Shown here piece after piece: positions 53,259 to 63,382 of a DNA stretch of 64,000 bases. A program made the position numbers and the translations under genes. The DNA comes from CAVTYH01 sp963773875 (GTDB lineage: Bacteria > Planctomycetota > Planctomycetia > Pirellulales > JADZDJ01). Location: assembly GCA_963773875.1 (NCBI GenBank), contig CAVZCV010000006.1, positions 620,001 through 684,000 on the forward strand. The letters are read 5' to 3'. The notes under the pieces are model-generated. The model ran no database searches. It worked only from the letters and a program-made list of their open reading frames with translations, and was not told the origin of the DNA. Numbering within the stretch: the stretch's first letter is position 1; each line of letters begins with the position of its first letter.

Positions 53259-54344
53259 TTAGTACTGGTAGCTGATGGCCATGCCGGCTCCATCTGGCAT
53301 GGGTAGCGGCGTGATTTGCCAGCTATGCTGCTGGGGGCCGGTCATGTCGACGCAGGTGGCGGCCCACCAGGCCATCCACCAGCCGAGAAACACTTGTGAA
53401 GTGTAATGGGCGTCGTCGTTGATGCGCGACCAGCCGGCGAAGGCAGAGCAGGTGTAGAAGCCGATCTTGAGTGGAACGTCGTCGGTCATCTTCGCGGCGT
53501 TGATGAACGGCAATGAACCCATGAAGGCATGTCCGCTGACGCCGTTGTTATCGGTGAACGGCTGCCAGCTGCTGTGAGCGTTTGGATCGGAAGGACGCGA
53601 GGCGCCCGTTGCATATTGCATGAATAGCATGGGCGGAACGCCGACGAAGAGGCTGCGGAGTTCGCGATCGCCCCACTCGCCGACGACTTCGCAGCAGCGG
53701 TTGTCGTCGAAGGCCTCGCCCACCAGCCACGCAGCCGCGGCTGCAGGCACTTCGTAGCCGCCTTCGCCAAACATCTTGGCCACCTTTGCGATATCGTCGC
53801 TGGTATTGCTGCGGACGCTCTTTTGATACCAATTGCGAATATGCTGATCGAGATCGGTGTTCGCGCCGATCGCCCCCACGCCAAAACCGACGCCGAGCAC
53901 GCCTAGCGTTTTCCACGAGTAATAGTTTTTGTAATCGCAAACCGTCTCATGCCACAGATCGCCAAGATCGCCGCGGCACCGCTGACCAAAGCTCGGGCGG
54001 CAGAATTGCTCTGCGACGGACGGACTCGGCCAAATCGGAGCGACGGGATCGGAATCCGCGCCGGTTAGCGAATCATTCGGCGCAACACCGTTGAATGATG
54101 GTGATCCGGGGTCGGTGATGGGCCGGAAATTCCCATTCAGTGGTGCGGCGTAAGTTGCCGGTTGTGTGACCGATGGGGGTGATGCACTTGGCGTCGGAAG
54201 GCTCGCGGACGGCGCACTTACTTGCGGCACTGAAGCCGCCGCCGGCTCCGCAAGTATGCCGGTCGGGGCCTGCTGGAGATGCCGGCAGCCGGCGCAAGAC
54301 AGGATCAAGGCTAACCCGGCAATGCCGGATTGTCGCCAGCGCAT
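53259..54344 (-). CDS. PAP2-type phosphatase-like lipoprotein
   Basis: Starts MRWRQSGIAGLALILSCAGC, a signal with lipobox SCAGC; an upstream ATG at 54357-54359 is possible. A Pro/Ser/Ala-rich linker runs to about residue 85. The C-terminal half carries PAP2 motifs: RPSDPNAHSSW (motif 1-like), NGVSGHAFMGSLPF (motif 2) and WSRINDDAHYTSQVFLGWWMAWW (motif 3 with catalytic His). Such enzymes dephosphorylate lipid phosphates such as undecaprenyl pyrophosphate or phosphatidate. The family is normally polytopic; here helices are fewer, and a Lys in motif 1 is not seen, so activity is uncertain. Confidence 0.7.
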   Translation of the reverse strand: MRWRQSGIAGLALILSCAGCRHLQQAPTGILAEPAAASVPQVSAPSASLPTPSASPPSVTQPATYAAPLNGNFRPITDPGSPSFNGVAPNDSLTGADSDPVAPIWPSPSVAEQFCRPSFGQRCRGDLGDLWHETVCDYKNYYSWKTLGVLGVGFGVGAIGANTDLDQHIRNWYQKSVRSNTSDDIAKVAKMFGEGGYEVPAAAAAWLVGEAFDDNRCCEVVGEWGDRELRSLFVGVPPMLFMQYATGASRPSDPNAHSSWQPFTDNNGVSGHAFMGSLPFINAAKMTDDVPLKIGFYTCSAFAGWSRINDDAHYTSQVFLGWWMAWWAATCVDMTGPQQHSWQITPLPMPDGAGMAISYQY

Positions 54345-54712
54345 ACGAGATTCCGGCATGAAGAAGAGAGAAAGCGATAAGTGGTCTATCGCTATCATCG
54401 GAATGGCAGAAATGCCGGAGTGAGCCAGACCACCGTTAAATTCGCTTTAAGGTTCCGGATTCGCGACAGACTACCCAGAGCGCCGCGATCCGGCATCAGA
54501 CGACCGATTCCAGGCGTCCAAATCGGATGCGCTGCCTTCGCCGCTAGCTTAAATCGCGCTGCAAGCAGCCGAGCTTGGATCAAAAGGCCGTAATTTATGG
54601 CCCACCAGCAAGCATTTGTAACATGCCGGCTCATTTAACGCTTATCTCCATAGAGGGTTGGGCAATTTCGCCTGCCCGGAAACTTACAAGTTTTCTTTCG
54701 AGGAGATACGCG

Positions 54713-55972
54713 ATGCTTACCCTGTGCTTTACCTCTGTCGCGGCCGCCATCCTTCGGCAAAGCCGCAAGAATTCCAAGAATGCCCGACGAACCGGCGCCG
54801 TAGTGCGCAGCGTTCAACTCGGGATGGTTGCGTTGGTTTTAGGCGCTTCGGCCGGAATGGCCCAGGCCGGCGGACATGGAGGCGGTGGTGGTGGCGGCGG
54901 AATGAAGTTCGGTGGAAACAGCCTGGGCAGTGCAATTTCGAGCCGCAGTTCGCAAACGGTCGCATCCAATGGCAATTCAGGCTTCGTGGGTTCAAAGCTG
55001 AACAGCCAATCGTTGAATAACCTGAAAGCGACCGACTTCAAGCTCGCCCCGCGAGACAAGATCAGCACCACCAACAATAATCCAATTTCTAGCGCAGTGA
55101 ATCACAGTAACTCGATCGGCGGCATCAAACTCGATAAGGGCACCAAGCTGACCGACGTCGTTAAGAGCGATTCGCGGCTCGGCATCGGGCTCAACAACAA
55201 GCTTGGCGATGTCCTCAGTAAGGACAAGCCGAACTTGCTGCACTCCGATGTTGCTAAGAGGCTCGCCAGCGGTCTGAAAGACAAGAACAACGATTGCCAC
55301 GATAAGTGCCATGACAAGTGCCACGACTTCTGCAAGTGGTTTAAACCCTGCTCGTCGTGGTATTGCTGGAACTACTATCCGGCCTGGTGCCCGCTGTATA
55401 GCTGCAACTGCGGCTATTGGTACGACGTGCCGGTCGTGGTGGTCGAAGAGGGTGTGGACCTGCAACTGTTGGCGGTGCGGGCTTTGGACGGTGGCGATGC
55501 TGCCCAGCAAGCCGGTCCGGCCTTCCGTGTGTGGATTCGCAACAACAGTCGCGTGGCGATTGCCCATCCCTTTAATGTGCTGCTGCTTGCGGCCCGCGAT
55601 GCTCAGCCAGCTCAAGACCTGCCGCAAGCCGGCGTGCGGATCGAATCGATCGGTCCCGGCCAGGTGGTTCCGGTCGACATCCGGCTGCCGGTGACCGCGA
55701 ATCAACCAGGCTTGCCGATGCTGCACGTGCTGGTCGATAGCCACCGTGAAATTGCGGAAGTGAATGAAACCAACAACGGCGCCATCCTCGCCCGTGGCGA
55801 AATTCTGCCGCTGGAAACTGAAGAGGCGGCCAAGGGAATTTCGGCTCCGGTGGAACCATTCAGTGCCTTGGATGCTCTGGGTGCGACTACACCAGCGCAG
55901 GCTTCGGTCAATGCGGTCAACGTGCCCTTGATGATGCGAGGTCCGGTTGCCGATCAGTCAGAGGAAAATTGA
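54713..55972 (+). CDS. exported Cys/His-rich protein with CARDB-like domain
   Basis: 419 residues, with GAGGAG before the ATG. A long basic signal region (to residue 62, AGMAQAGG) and a poly-Gly stretch lead into a low-complexity Asn/Ser/Lys-rich middle. Around residue 185-225 is NNDCHDKCHDKCHDFC, followed by CSSWYCWNYYPAWCPLYSCNCGYWYDVP: four tandem CH/DKC units and many further cysteines, a probable metal-binding or disulphide-rich patch. The C-terminal 190 residues (EEGVDLQLLAVRALD, AFRVWIRNNSRVAIAHPFNVLLLAA, EVNETNNGA) have the CARDB adhesion-like beta-sandwich pattern. Probably a surface protein; function unknown. Confidence 0.7.
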   Translation: MLTLCFTSVAAAILRQSRKNSKNARRTGAVVRSVQLGMVALVLGASAGMAQAGGHGGGGGGGGMKFGGNSLGSAISSRSSQTVASNGNSGFVGSKLNSQSLNNLKATDFKLAPRDKISTTNNNPISSAVNHSNSIGGIKLDKGTKLTDVVKSDSRLGIGLNNKLGDVLSKDKPNLLHSDVAKRLASGLKDKNNDCHDKCHDKCHDFCKWFKPCSSWYCWNYYPAWCPLYSCNCGYWYDVPVVVVEEGVDLQLLAVRALDGGDAAQQAGPAFRVWIRNNSRVAIAHPFNVLLLAARDAQPAQDLPQAGVRIESIGPGQVVPVDIRLPVTANQPGLPMLHVLVDSHREIAEVNETNNGAILARGEILPLETEEAAKGISAPVEPFSALDALGATTPAQASVNAVNVPLMMRGPVADQSEEN

Positions 55973-56509
55973 GAGGGTCTATGACAATCAACATGCAGGA
56001 GGCGTTTCGCACGCCGACGACTCGCCGAAATGGAACATAAATTCGAGTTTTAATCGGCCCTCTGATTCGCCTCCTGCATTTCGAGAACGCTCCCCCTGTG
56101 CAAGGCCCGGTCGTGTGCATTCGCTGAATGGCGAACCATGCGATCGGGTTTTCGCGTTCAGGGAGAGCGGCGTTCGAGGGCCACGTGTGGACAAAGTTGA
56201 CCGGTTTTGCAGATCCCCCCGCTTGATTCCTTGGTTGTGGACCTTTAATCTTTACGCTTCGTGGTTAGGCAATCCGCAGACGATCGTTCGCATTCGACGG
56301 AGAGATTTGCAAACAGTCGGTGCAGCAGAAGGGCCGCATCGGCCTGCCGCGCATTTGAATTCGGCAGCCGAAGTAGTGTGCATGTTACAAGTTGTGGCAG
56401 CGCCCCAGGCGGAAAGTGGAGCGAACTGCCGCAGCCGCAAATGTTCGGCGCCTCAGGGCGCACGCCGAGATTTGCGCATCGACATTCTGTGCCCCGTGGA
56501 GTGGTTCGC
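55973..56509 (+). promoter_or_regulatory. 540-base leader region before the cold-shock gene, with 12-bp inverted repeat
   Basis: No supported gene. ATGCAGGAGGCG at 55993-56004 is perfectly complementary to CGCCTCCTGCAT at 56068-56079, 63 bases apart. Cold-shock genes often have long structured 5' untranslated regions; this may be one, but the promoter is not located. Confidence 0.4.
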
Positions 56510-56722
56510 ATGCCCGCAGGCACTATTAAGAAGCTCGTGCAAGACAAGGGTTTTGGATTCATTCAATCGAGCGATGGCACGGACGTGTTCTTCCATCATT
56601 CGACCGTAGCCGATCAACAATTCGACAACTTGGAAGTCGGTCAGCAGGTCGAATTCACGCTCGACACGCAAGGCGGCAACAAGGGCAAGGGCCCGCGGGC
56701 AGCTTCGGTTACGCCGCAGTAA
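56510..56722 (+). CDS. cold-shock-domain protein
   Basis: 70 residues, the usual Csp length. MPAGTIKKLVQDKGFGFIQSSDG carries RNP-1 (KGFGFI); DVFFHHSTV is RNP-2; FTLDTQGGNKGKGPRAASV closes the barrel. An RNA chaperone that binds single-stranded RNA. ATG preceded by TGGAG. Start fixed by the family, since upstream in-frame sequence is unlike any Csp. Confidence 0.93.
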   Translation: MPAGTIKKLVQDKGFGFIQSSDGTDVFFHHSTVADQQFDNLEVGQQVEFTLDTQGGNKGKGPRAASVTPQ

Positions 56723-56764
56723 GCACGAGTCGTACAACTCCGGGATCGAACCGGCAGCCATCGA

Positions 56765-58576
56765 TCACGCAGCGTGTGCGGCGAAGCGTCGATACAGAGC
56801 GGTGTATACGCCTTCGTGCGCGAGTAGTTGCGCGTGCGTACCGCATTCCACTATACGGCCATGCTGTAAGACGATCACTTGGTCGGCATGGCGAATCGTG
56901 CTGAGCCGATGAGCAACGACAAAGCTCGTGCGCCCAGTGAGCAATCGCTCCAGCGCCGTCTGAATGCGTATTTCTGTAAGCGGATCAACACTGCTCGTGG
57001 CTTCGTCCAAAATCAGAATGCGCGGATCTGCCAACATTGCCCGCGCGAAACAAATGATCTGCCGCTGGCCCAGCGAAAGGCTGCTGCCTCGCTCGCCCAC
57101 TTGAGTTGCAAATCCACAGGGCAGCGCCATTATCAAATCGAGACAACCCAATCGTTCCGCCGAGGCGACGACTTCTGCATCGGTTGCGTCCGGCCGGCCA
57201 AGGCGGATGTTCTCCATTACCGTGCCGGTAAACAAGAAATTTTGTTGCAGTACCATGCCAATCTGGCGATGCAATGAGGCGCTAGTGATTCGCTGGATGT
57301 CGCGGCCATCGATTAAAACTTGCCCGCTGCTGGGCAAATAGAATTTGGCGATCAAACTGGTGATGGTCGACTTCCCACTCCCGGTCTGCCCAACGAGGGC
57401 AATCGTTTCGCCCGGCTCCGCGATGAAATTCACGTCGCGTAAGACCAGTCGCTGTGGGTCATAGCCGAAGTTCAAGTGCCGAATCTCAACTCGTCCTTCG
57501 ATCGAAGCCACATCAACTGCGGCAGGATCGTCTTGCCAATCGGGTTTTGTATCCAGCAGTTTGAATAGCCGCTCCGCGCCGGCCATCGCCGTGAGCGCTT
57601 GGTTGTATTGGCTACCGATCACCGTGATGGGCGAAAAGAACAAGCCCGACATAAAAAAGAAGCCGACTAAATCAGCAACGTGCACAGTTGCATTGTCACT
57701 TAGCGTTTGATAGCCGCCGATCAGCAAGAGCAGCGCTACGAAGAACTGATTGTTTAAATCCAACAGCGGCAGGAATAATCCTTGCGCTCGGTTGACCTCG
57801 GTATTGTATTGCGCGTGGTTAGTCACCAGGTCGCCAAACATTTGTGCGTTGACGTCCTGGCGGGCGAAACCCTGTGTAACGCGAATGCCGTTCACACTTT
57901 CCGCCAATGTGGCGGTGACGCGACTAAACGAGTCGCGCATCCGCCGCAGCCCGTAACTCAGCTTGCGGCGAAAATGTCGATTTATCTCCCACAGGATCGG
58001 GACCAATCCCAAAACAAGCAGAAACAGAACCGGGTCGTACCAGAGCATGAACGCCGCGGCCACGGCCATCTGGCCAACTTGCACGAGCGTGACGAACAGC
58101 ACCTCTTGCACGCCCATGCGAACATCTTCCACATCGGAACTCATGCGACTGATGATGCGCCCGAGCTTGGTACGTTGGTAAAAGCTCATCGGCATTGTTT
58201 GTAGGTGCGAAAAAATATGATTTCGCAAATCAAACACCACCGACTCACCCAATTCCAATGCGAATCGCTGACGGTAGTGCATGACCCACTGCGTACAGAA
58301 GGCAAGCACAGCAAAGGCGATTGTGCCCCAAATGACCCCTGGTACGTTGCCTGAACTAACCGGACCTTTGATGATCGCTGCAATGACCCACGTTAATGCC
58401 GGCAATTGGATCGAGCGCACCACGACGAAAAAAATCAGCCAATTGCGTTTTCCCGTGAACGGCTTCGTGTAACCGAACAGTCGCCGGATGAGCCCCAGTT
58501 CCAACGGGCGCATATCAAGCTCGTACTGCTCGTGAGCATCTAAACGCGTGAGCGTTGGGGCCAAGGAGAATGACAT
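56765..58576 (-). CDS. heterodimeric ABC exporter subunit, canonical Walker B
   Basis: 603 residues. Six-helix exporter domain (residues 40-340), then an NBD: Walker A GQTGSGKST, Q-loop, signature LSLGQRQ, Walker B ILILDEATSSVD with the catalytic Glu, H-loop VVAHRLSTI. The altered signature (LSLGQ) and intact Glu complement the partner encoded immediately upstream (58609-60528), which has LSGGQ but an Asp in place of Glu. Lipid or drug export is typical for such pairs. 32 bases separate the two genes. Confidence 0.9.
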   Translation of the reverse strand: MSFSLAPTLTRLDAHEQYELDMRPLELGLIRRLFGYTKPFTGKRNWLIFFVVVRSIQLPALTWVIAAIIKGPVSSGNVPGVIWGTIAFAVLAFCTQWVMHYRQRFALELGESVVFDLRNHIFSHLQTMPMSFYQRTKLGRIISRMSSDVEDVRMGVQEVLFVTLVQVGQMAVAAAFMLWYDPVLFLLVLGLVPILWEINRHFRRKLSYGLRRMRDSFSRVTATLAESVNGIRVTQGFARQDVNAQMFGDLVTNHAQYNTEVNRAQGLFLPLLDLNNQFFVALLLLIGGYQTLSDNATVHVADLVGFFFMSGLFFSPITVIGSQYNQALTAMAGAERLFKLLDTKPDWQDDPAAVDVASIEGRVEIRHLNFGYDPQRLVLRDVNFIAEPGETIALVGQTGSGKSTITSLIAKFYLPSSGQVLIDGRDIQRITSASLHRQIGMVLQQNFLFTGTVMENIRLGRPDATDAEVVASAERLGCLDLIMALPCGFATQVGERGSSLSLGQRQIICFARAMLADPRILILDEATSSVDPLTEIRIQTALERLLTGRTSFVVAHRLSTIRHADQVIVLQHGRIVECGTHAQLLAHEGVYTALYRRFAAHAA

Positions 58577-58608
58577 ATTGCCGGTTAATTAAGTGTGAAT
58601 TCTTAAGG

Positions 58609-60528
58609 TTACGCCGCCTGAACCGCGGCAGCGGTCTTGCAAACCGACGCCAGCGTTTCGGGTTCAAATTCGAATCTGCTGGTTTGCAGATTTGCGGCGT
58701 CGAAATAATGGCCATCTTGCTGCATCAGTTCTTCATGGGTTCCTGACTGAACGATTTGGCCGCTGTGCAGAACCAAAACCAAATCGGCGCGGCGAAGTGT
58801 GCTGAGTCGATGGGCCACGACAAATGTGGTTCGCCCGCGCATGGCGCTTTCCATGGCGACCATGATTTCGTGTTCTGTTTCCGGATCGACCGCGGCCATA
58901 GCATCGTCGAGAATCACGATCGGCGGCTCCAATAGGATCGCCCGGGCAATTGCCAAACGCTGCCGCTGCCCGCCGCTAAGGTTCGAGCCGTACTCGCCAA
59001 TTACCGCATCGTAACCGTGCGGCAGTTGCTCAATAAATTCATCGGCTGCGGCAATTTTCGCGGCTCGTTTAATTTGCTCCAACGTCGCTTCAGGATGGCC
59101 GAACGCAATGTTCGCAGCGACTGTATTGCTGAACAGAAAGCTCTCTTGAAACACGAGTCCGATGTTGCGGCGAAGCAGATCGAGGTCAAGATCACGTATA
59201 TCAACGCCATCAATTTTAATGCAGCCCACCGTTGCATCGTAAAACCGCGGTATCAGGCTCAGCAATGTGCTTTTGCCCGCGCCGGTCGGACCGACAAGCG
59301 CAATACGTTCGCCGGGATTCGCTTGGAAGCTAATCGATCTCAGTACCGGAGTGCCCGTCAGATACTGGAATGCAACCCCGTCGAATTGAACAGTTCCCTT
59401 AATTTCGGCAATTGCCACCGGCTGAGCGGGGGAGTCCACTTCGAGTGGCGCATCAAGCACTTCGAACACTCGTTCCGCCCCGGTGAGGCTCGCTTGAATG
59501 CTATTGGCGATATTCGTTACTTGGCCCACCTGGTTCGCAAACTGCTGCAACAGATTGGCAAACACAAATAGGCCCGCCCCGAGCGCTAGCTCGCCGTTCA
59601 CCACCAGGTAGCCTCCGTACCCGAGCAGAACAACCATATTGACTTGAGTCAGAAAACCCATGGCCGGCTGAAAAATGCTAAGCTGCCAGAAGATTTTCTT
59701 TTTCTGATCCATTACCGCTCGGTTGGCAGCCAAGAATTTCTGCGACTCACGTTGCTCCAAACCAAATCCTTTGACGACTTGCACGCCCTGCACGTTTTCC
59801 GACAGCGTCAGGATCAAACGATCTACAAACTCGCTATTACGAAAGTATTCCGGCCGAACGGATCGCGAAAAAACAACCGCGCCTATCCACAACAGCGGCG
59901 TCGAAGCCAGGCAGGCCAGCGTCAAAGGCGCATGAACCGAGAGCATGTAGCCTAAGTAAACCGCCAACGAAAGCAGCACGGTCAATGCTTGCAAAATGAC
60001 GCCGTCAACGAACTGACGCACCGCCTGTACATCGCCGGCGACGCGATTGATGATCGAACCGCTTTGGTTGGCGTCGAAGAACCGGAAGCTAAGCCGTTGC
60101 AATTTGTTATAGACATCGGTGCGCAAGCGAATCACAATCTGCTGCACAAGGTTCGAGAGCGTTACCGCGCCCCAATAGCGAAGCGATGCGTGAAGTGCAG
60201 CACTAATCAGAATTACCCCAGAAACGAACGCCACCACGGCAAGTGGCGGCCACAGCACCGGCGGCCGCCAATCCAGCGGCCAATGTGCTGCTCCTGAATC
60301 GGGCGAAACACGCGAGCGAATGTAATCGATGCCCAGGCCCGTCAAACCCAATTGCGCAAGCGACAGCACCGTCAGGACCGATTGCTGGCTGAAAACCATC
60401 AGGCAGCCAAATCGATGACGCCAGCCCAGAGCCAGCAGCCGACGAATCAGCTTCCAATTCGATGGAACTTGAGGATTGCGGGTGTTCAACGTTGCAAACT
60501 TATAAAGTGGCGCCAGGGAGGGACGCAC
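58609..60528 (-). CDS. heterodimeric ABC exporter subunit, degenerate Walker B
   Basis: 639 residues from a GTG. Six-helix domain with a longer extracytoplasmic first loop (SRVSPDSGAAHWPLDWRPP). NBD: Walker A GPTGAGKST, signature LSGGQRQRLAIARA, Walker B IVILDDAMAAVDP where Asp replaces the catalytic Glu, H-loop VVAHRLSTL. The asymmetry fits a heterodimer with one degenerate ATP site, as in TM287/288-type exporters. Divergent from the cardiolipin synthase gene. Confidence 0.9.
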   Translation of the reverse strand: MRPSLAPLYKFATLNTRNPQVPSNWKLIRRLLALGWRHRFGCLMVFSQQSVLTVLSLAQLGLTGLGIDYIRSRVSPDSGAAHWPLDWRPPVLWPPLAVVAFVSGVILISAALHASLRYWGAVTLSNLVQQIVIRLRTDVYNKLQRLSFRFFDANQSGSIINRVAGDVQAVRQFVDGVILQALTVLLSLAVYLGYMLSVHAPLTLACLASTPLLWIGAVVFSRSVRPEYFRNSEFVDRLILTLSENVQGVQVVKGFGLEQRESQKFLAANRAVMDQKKKIFWQLSIFQPAMGFLTQVNMVVLLGYGGYLVVNGELALGAGLFVFANLLQQFANQVGQVTNIANSIQASLTGAERVFEVLDAPLEVDSPAQPVAIAEIKGTVQFDGVAFQYLTGTPVLRSISFQANPGERIALVGPTGAGKSTLLSLIPRFYDATVGCIKIDGVDIRDLDLDLLRRNIGLVFQESFLFSNTVAANIAFGHPEATLEQIKRAAKIAAADEFIEQLPHGYDAVIGEYGSNLSGGQRQRLAIARAILLEPPIVILDDAMAAVDPETEHEIMVAMESAMRGRTTFVVAHRLSTLRRADLVLVLHSGQIVQSGTHEELMQQDGHYFDAANLQTSRFEFEPETLASVCKTAAAVQAA

Positions 60529-60771
60529 GGCGCCGGCGGCAGGATCTAATTGACAATTTCATTGCCGATATCGACAAAGTCACCGGGCGGAGCAATCCAA
60601 CTACTGCAGCTGACGATATTTCCACTAACGACAACACCGGCGATGACACCTACGAAATTAGCAAAGTTCGCCCTGCAGGAAAACCTCGAATTGAGGCGGC
60701 ATAAAGCGTGCGCGGCCAATGGGTTCCGGTATTTAGGTGTAAATTCGTAGTACCGCAACAAGCGAGCCGGC

Positions 60772-62233
60772 ATGCTGCAATTCCTCCACGACTTCTGGCC
60801 CCACATTACGATCACCAGCGTCGTGATCCTTCTGATCGACCTACTCGCTGCCGGGCACGCGGTGCTCTTCAAGCGCGACAGCCGGGCGACGATTGGTTGG
60901 GTCGGGCTCATCCTGCTGACACCACTCGTTGGCGCGATTCTGTATTGGATGTTTGGCATCAACCGCATCCATCGGCGTGCAAAACTCAAGCGTTGTGGCG
61001 AAGCAGCGGCAGAGCCGCGCGGACGAGACCGCACCGCAACTCCAGAAGCAATCGACCAGACGCTCGGTCAGGACGGTCGCCATTTCCGCCGCCTCATTGA
61101 ACTGGTTGGAAATGCGACAGAGCGGCCGCTATTGTCCGCAAACCAGGTCGAGCCGCTTGTGAATGGCGATGAGGCCTATCCGGCGATGCTGCAAGCCATC
61201 GACGCCGCAAAAAAGTCGATCACGATGGCGTCGTACATTTTCGACAACGACCGCGTTGGAAAACTGTTCGCCCATGCGCTTTCGGAGGCACATGGCCGCG
61301 GTGTTGATATTCGGGTGCTGATCGACGACATCGGTTCGCGCTATACATTCCCATCGATCCCGCACGCACTTCGCAAGGCAGGTATTCGAACCGCGACATT
61401 CATGCCGACCCTGGTGCCAGGATTTTTCGCCTATTTCAACTTGCGAAGCCATCGGAAAATTATGGTCGTGGATGGTCGCACGGGCTTTACGGGCGGCATG
61501 AACATTCGCGAGGGATGTTGGCTTTCCGAACATCCGCAAAATTTGCCGACCCAGGATTTGCACTTTCGTGTCAGCGGGCCCGTCGTCGCGCAATTGCAAG
61601 AAGTGTTTGCCGAAGATTGGGCGTTCACGACCGGCGAGGTGTTGTCGGGCGATCTTTGGTACCCTGCGCAGGAATTCGCAGGCGAAATGTTGGCCCGCGG
61701 CATTGCGTACGGACCGGATGAAAGCAAGGGTATCGTTCGATTCACGTTGATCGGCGCCCTCGGGGTTGCGCAGCGCAAAGTTTCGATTGTCACGCCATAT
61801 TTTCTGCCGGATGAGTCGCTCGTTTCGGCTCTAAATGTCGCAGCCATGCGAGGCGTGGAAGTCGATATCGTCCTTCCAAAGAGAGGCAATCTTGCCACGG
61901 TGCGCTGGGCTTCCGCGGCTACGCTGTGGCAAGTGCTGGAACACAGTTGCCGTGTTTGGGCCACACCTGAACCGTTCGATCACACGAAGTTGATGGTCGT
62001 CGATGGACTCTGGACCCTCATGGGCTCGGGCAACTGGGACCCGCGCAGCCTGCGGCTGAATTTCGAATTCAACGTCGAAGTCTATGACTCGCAGTTCGGA
62101 AACGAAGATGGATGCTCATATCGAAGCTAAACGCTCGACTGCCAAGCGGGTGACGCTCGCAGATGTTGATGGACGCCCGCTGCCGATTAAGCTCCGCGAT
62201 GGCATCGCAAGACTGATGTCGCCCTACCTGTAG
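60772..62233 (+). CDS. cardiolipin synthase (frame break near 62106)
   Basis: Joins two phosphatidylglycerol molecules (or equivalent) into cardiolipin at the inner membrane. Two N-terminal helices (ITSVVILLIDLLAAGHAVLF and TIGWVGLILLTPLVGAILYWMFG). Two HKD motifs: SHRKIMVVDGRTGFTGGMN and DHTKLMVVDGLWTLMGSGNWD with RSLRLNFEFN. The last 43 codons are in another frame: GAAGATGGATGC should read GAA ATG GATGC, continuing MDAHIEAKRS to TAG 62231-62233. Total about 487 residues, normal length. Confidence 0.9.
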
Positions 62234-62595
62234 GTGATTGTTGACCATCCATCTCGGATTCTGAAACGGCGGCAAGACTTCCAATCGCGCCAAAATCTGA
62301 CGATAGCACCTGCGGCCCTTCCTGGTTGTCCGTAAACCGATCGCTGCTTTTGAGATCCGCCTGGCTTTCCCACGTTTACGGAATCTAGTCAAGACTTGGG
62401 CGCTGCGCTTCGGCCTTCGCGTGGCACTCGGATTGCTAAGCCTCGACCAGCACGCTCCCTGGGGGCGAGCACTCCCGTTCTAATCAGTTGCTCATACTGG
62501 CCCCTACCACAATCAGGACTGTTAAACCAAAACTTAGTTTCGCATTCAGAAATCATTGCTAAAATGGAGGGGCATTTGTCAAAAGGAGCTTCATC
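62234..62595. other. intergenic region
   Basis: No gene or repeat is recognised. AAAAGGAG at about 62580-62587 is the ribosome site of the following gene. Confidence 0.5.
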
Positions 62596-63333
62596 ATGAG
62601 AAAAACATCACAGCTTTTGTCACGCCGATTAGGGTTCGAATCGCTCGAAGGCCGCGCCATGTTGGCCGGCAATGTTTCCACCGTGTTCGATAATTCCGTC
62701 GGCGGCTTTCTCGAGCTCACCGGCGATGGCAGTGCGAACCATGTGGCCATCCGGCAGGTAAGTGCCAACACATTCGTCGTCACTGGCATCGGCACGAAGA
62801 TCAATGTCAATGGTCAGAATTTCAATTCATTCACCTTCCACAACGTCACCGATGTCTCGATCGATCTGATGGGCGGCAACGATACGCTCGCCATGGCCAA
62901 TATGACCATCAACGGCACGCTGACGATCGATATGGGCTCGGGCAACGATGTGCTGAGCATGGTGAATGTCCGCGAAAATACATTGCAGTCCGATGGCCTG
63001 GCCAGCATCACGCTCGGCTCTGGCAACGATGTGGCGGCACTCGTCAACGTGAGCTCCAGCGCCGACATTTCCATCGACGCCGGCGATGGCCGCGATGCCG
63101 TCGCGCTGAATCACGTTGTTGCAGGCACCGTCGGTTCCGACAATACACTCTCGGTCGAAATGGGTCCTGGCGATTTCGATTCGCTGGCCATCGTCTTCAG
63201 CAGTGCCGACTTTGGCAACTTCAGCGATACGGGCGGAACCAATGGCATCATAGTTGGCGTAAAAAACAGCTTTGGCAACGCCGGCAGCACCGTAACCCCA
63301 GGCGACTTCCGCTTCCAATTTGGAATTAGTTAA
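62596..63333 (+). CDS. LEPR-type surface protein with RTX-like repeats
   Basis: 245 residues. RRLGFESLEGRAMLAGNV is the planctomycete N-terminal motif (FExLExRxxLA) found on large secreted proteins. The body is an acidic repeat of about 22 residues: MGGNDTLAMANMTI, MGSGNDVLSMVNV, LGSGNDVAALVNV, AGDGRDAVALNHV, each with a GxGxD turn as in calcium-binding parallel beta-rolls. Likely secreted and calcium-dependent in folding. Function unknown. Followed by a strong terminator. Confidence 0.75.
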   Translation: MRKTSQLLSRRLGFESLEGRAMLAGNVSTVFDNSVGGFLELTGDGSANHVAIRQVSANTFVVTGIGTKINVNGQNFNSFTFHNVTDVSIDLMGGNDTLAMANMTINGTLTIDMGSGNDVLSMVNVRENTLQSDGLASITLGSGNDVAALVNVSSSADISIDAGDGRDAVALNHVVAGTVGSDNTLSVEMGPGDFDSLAIVFSSADFGNFSDTGGTNGIIVGVKNSFGNAGSTVTPGDFRFQFGIS

Positions 63334-63382
63334 CACGGCCGTCCGCGCTTCGTCGAATTCCAAGCATCAATCATCCAAGCAA

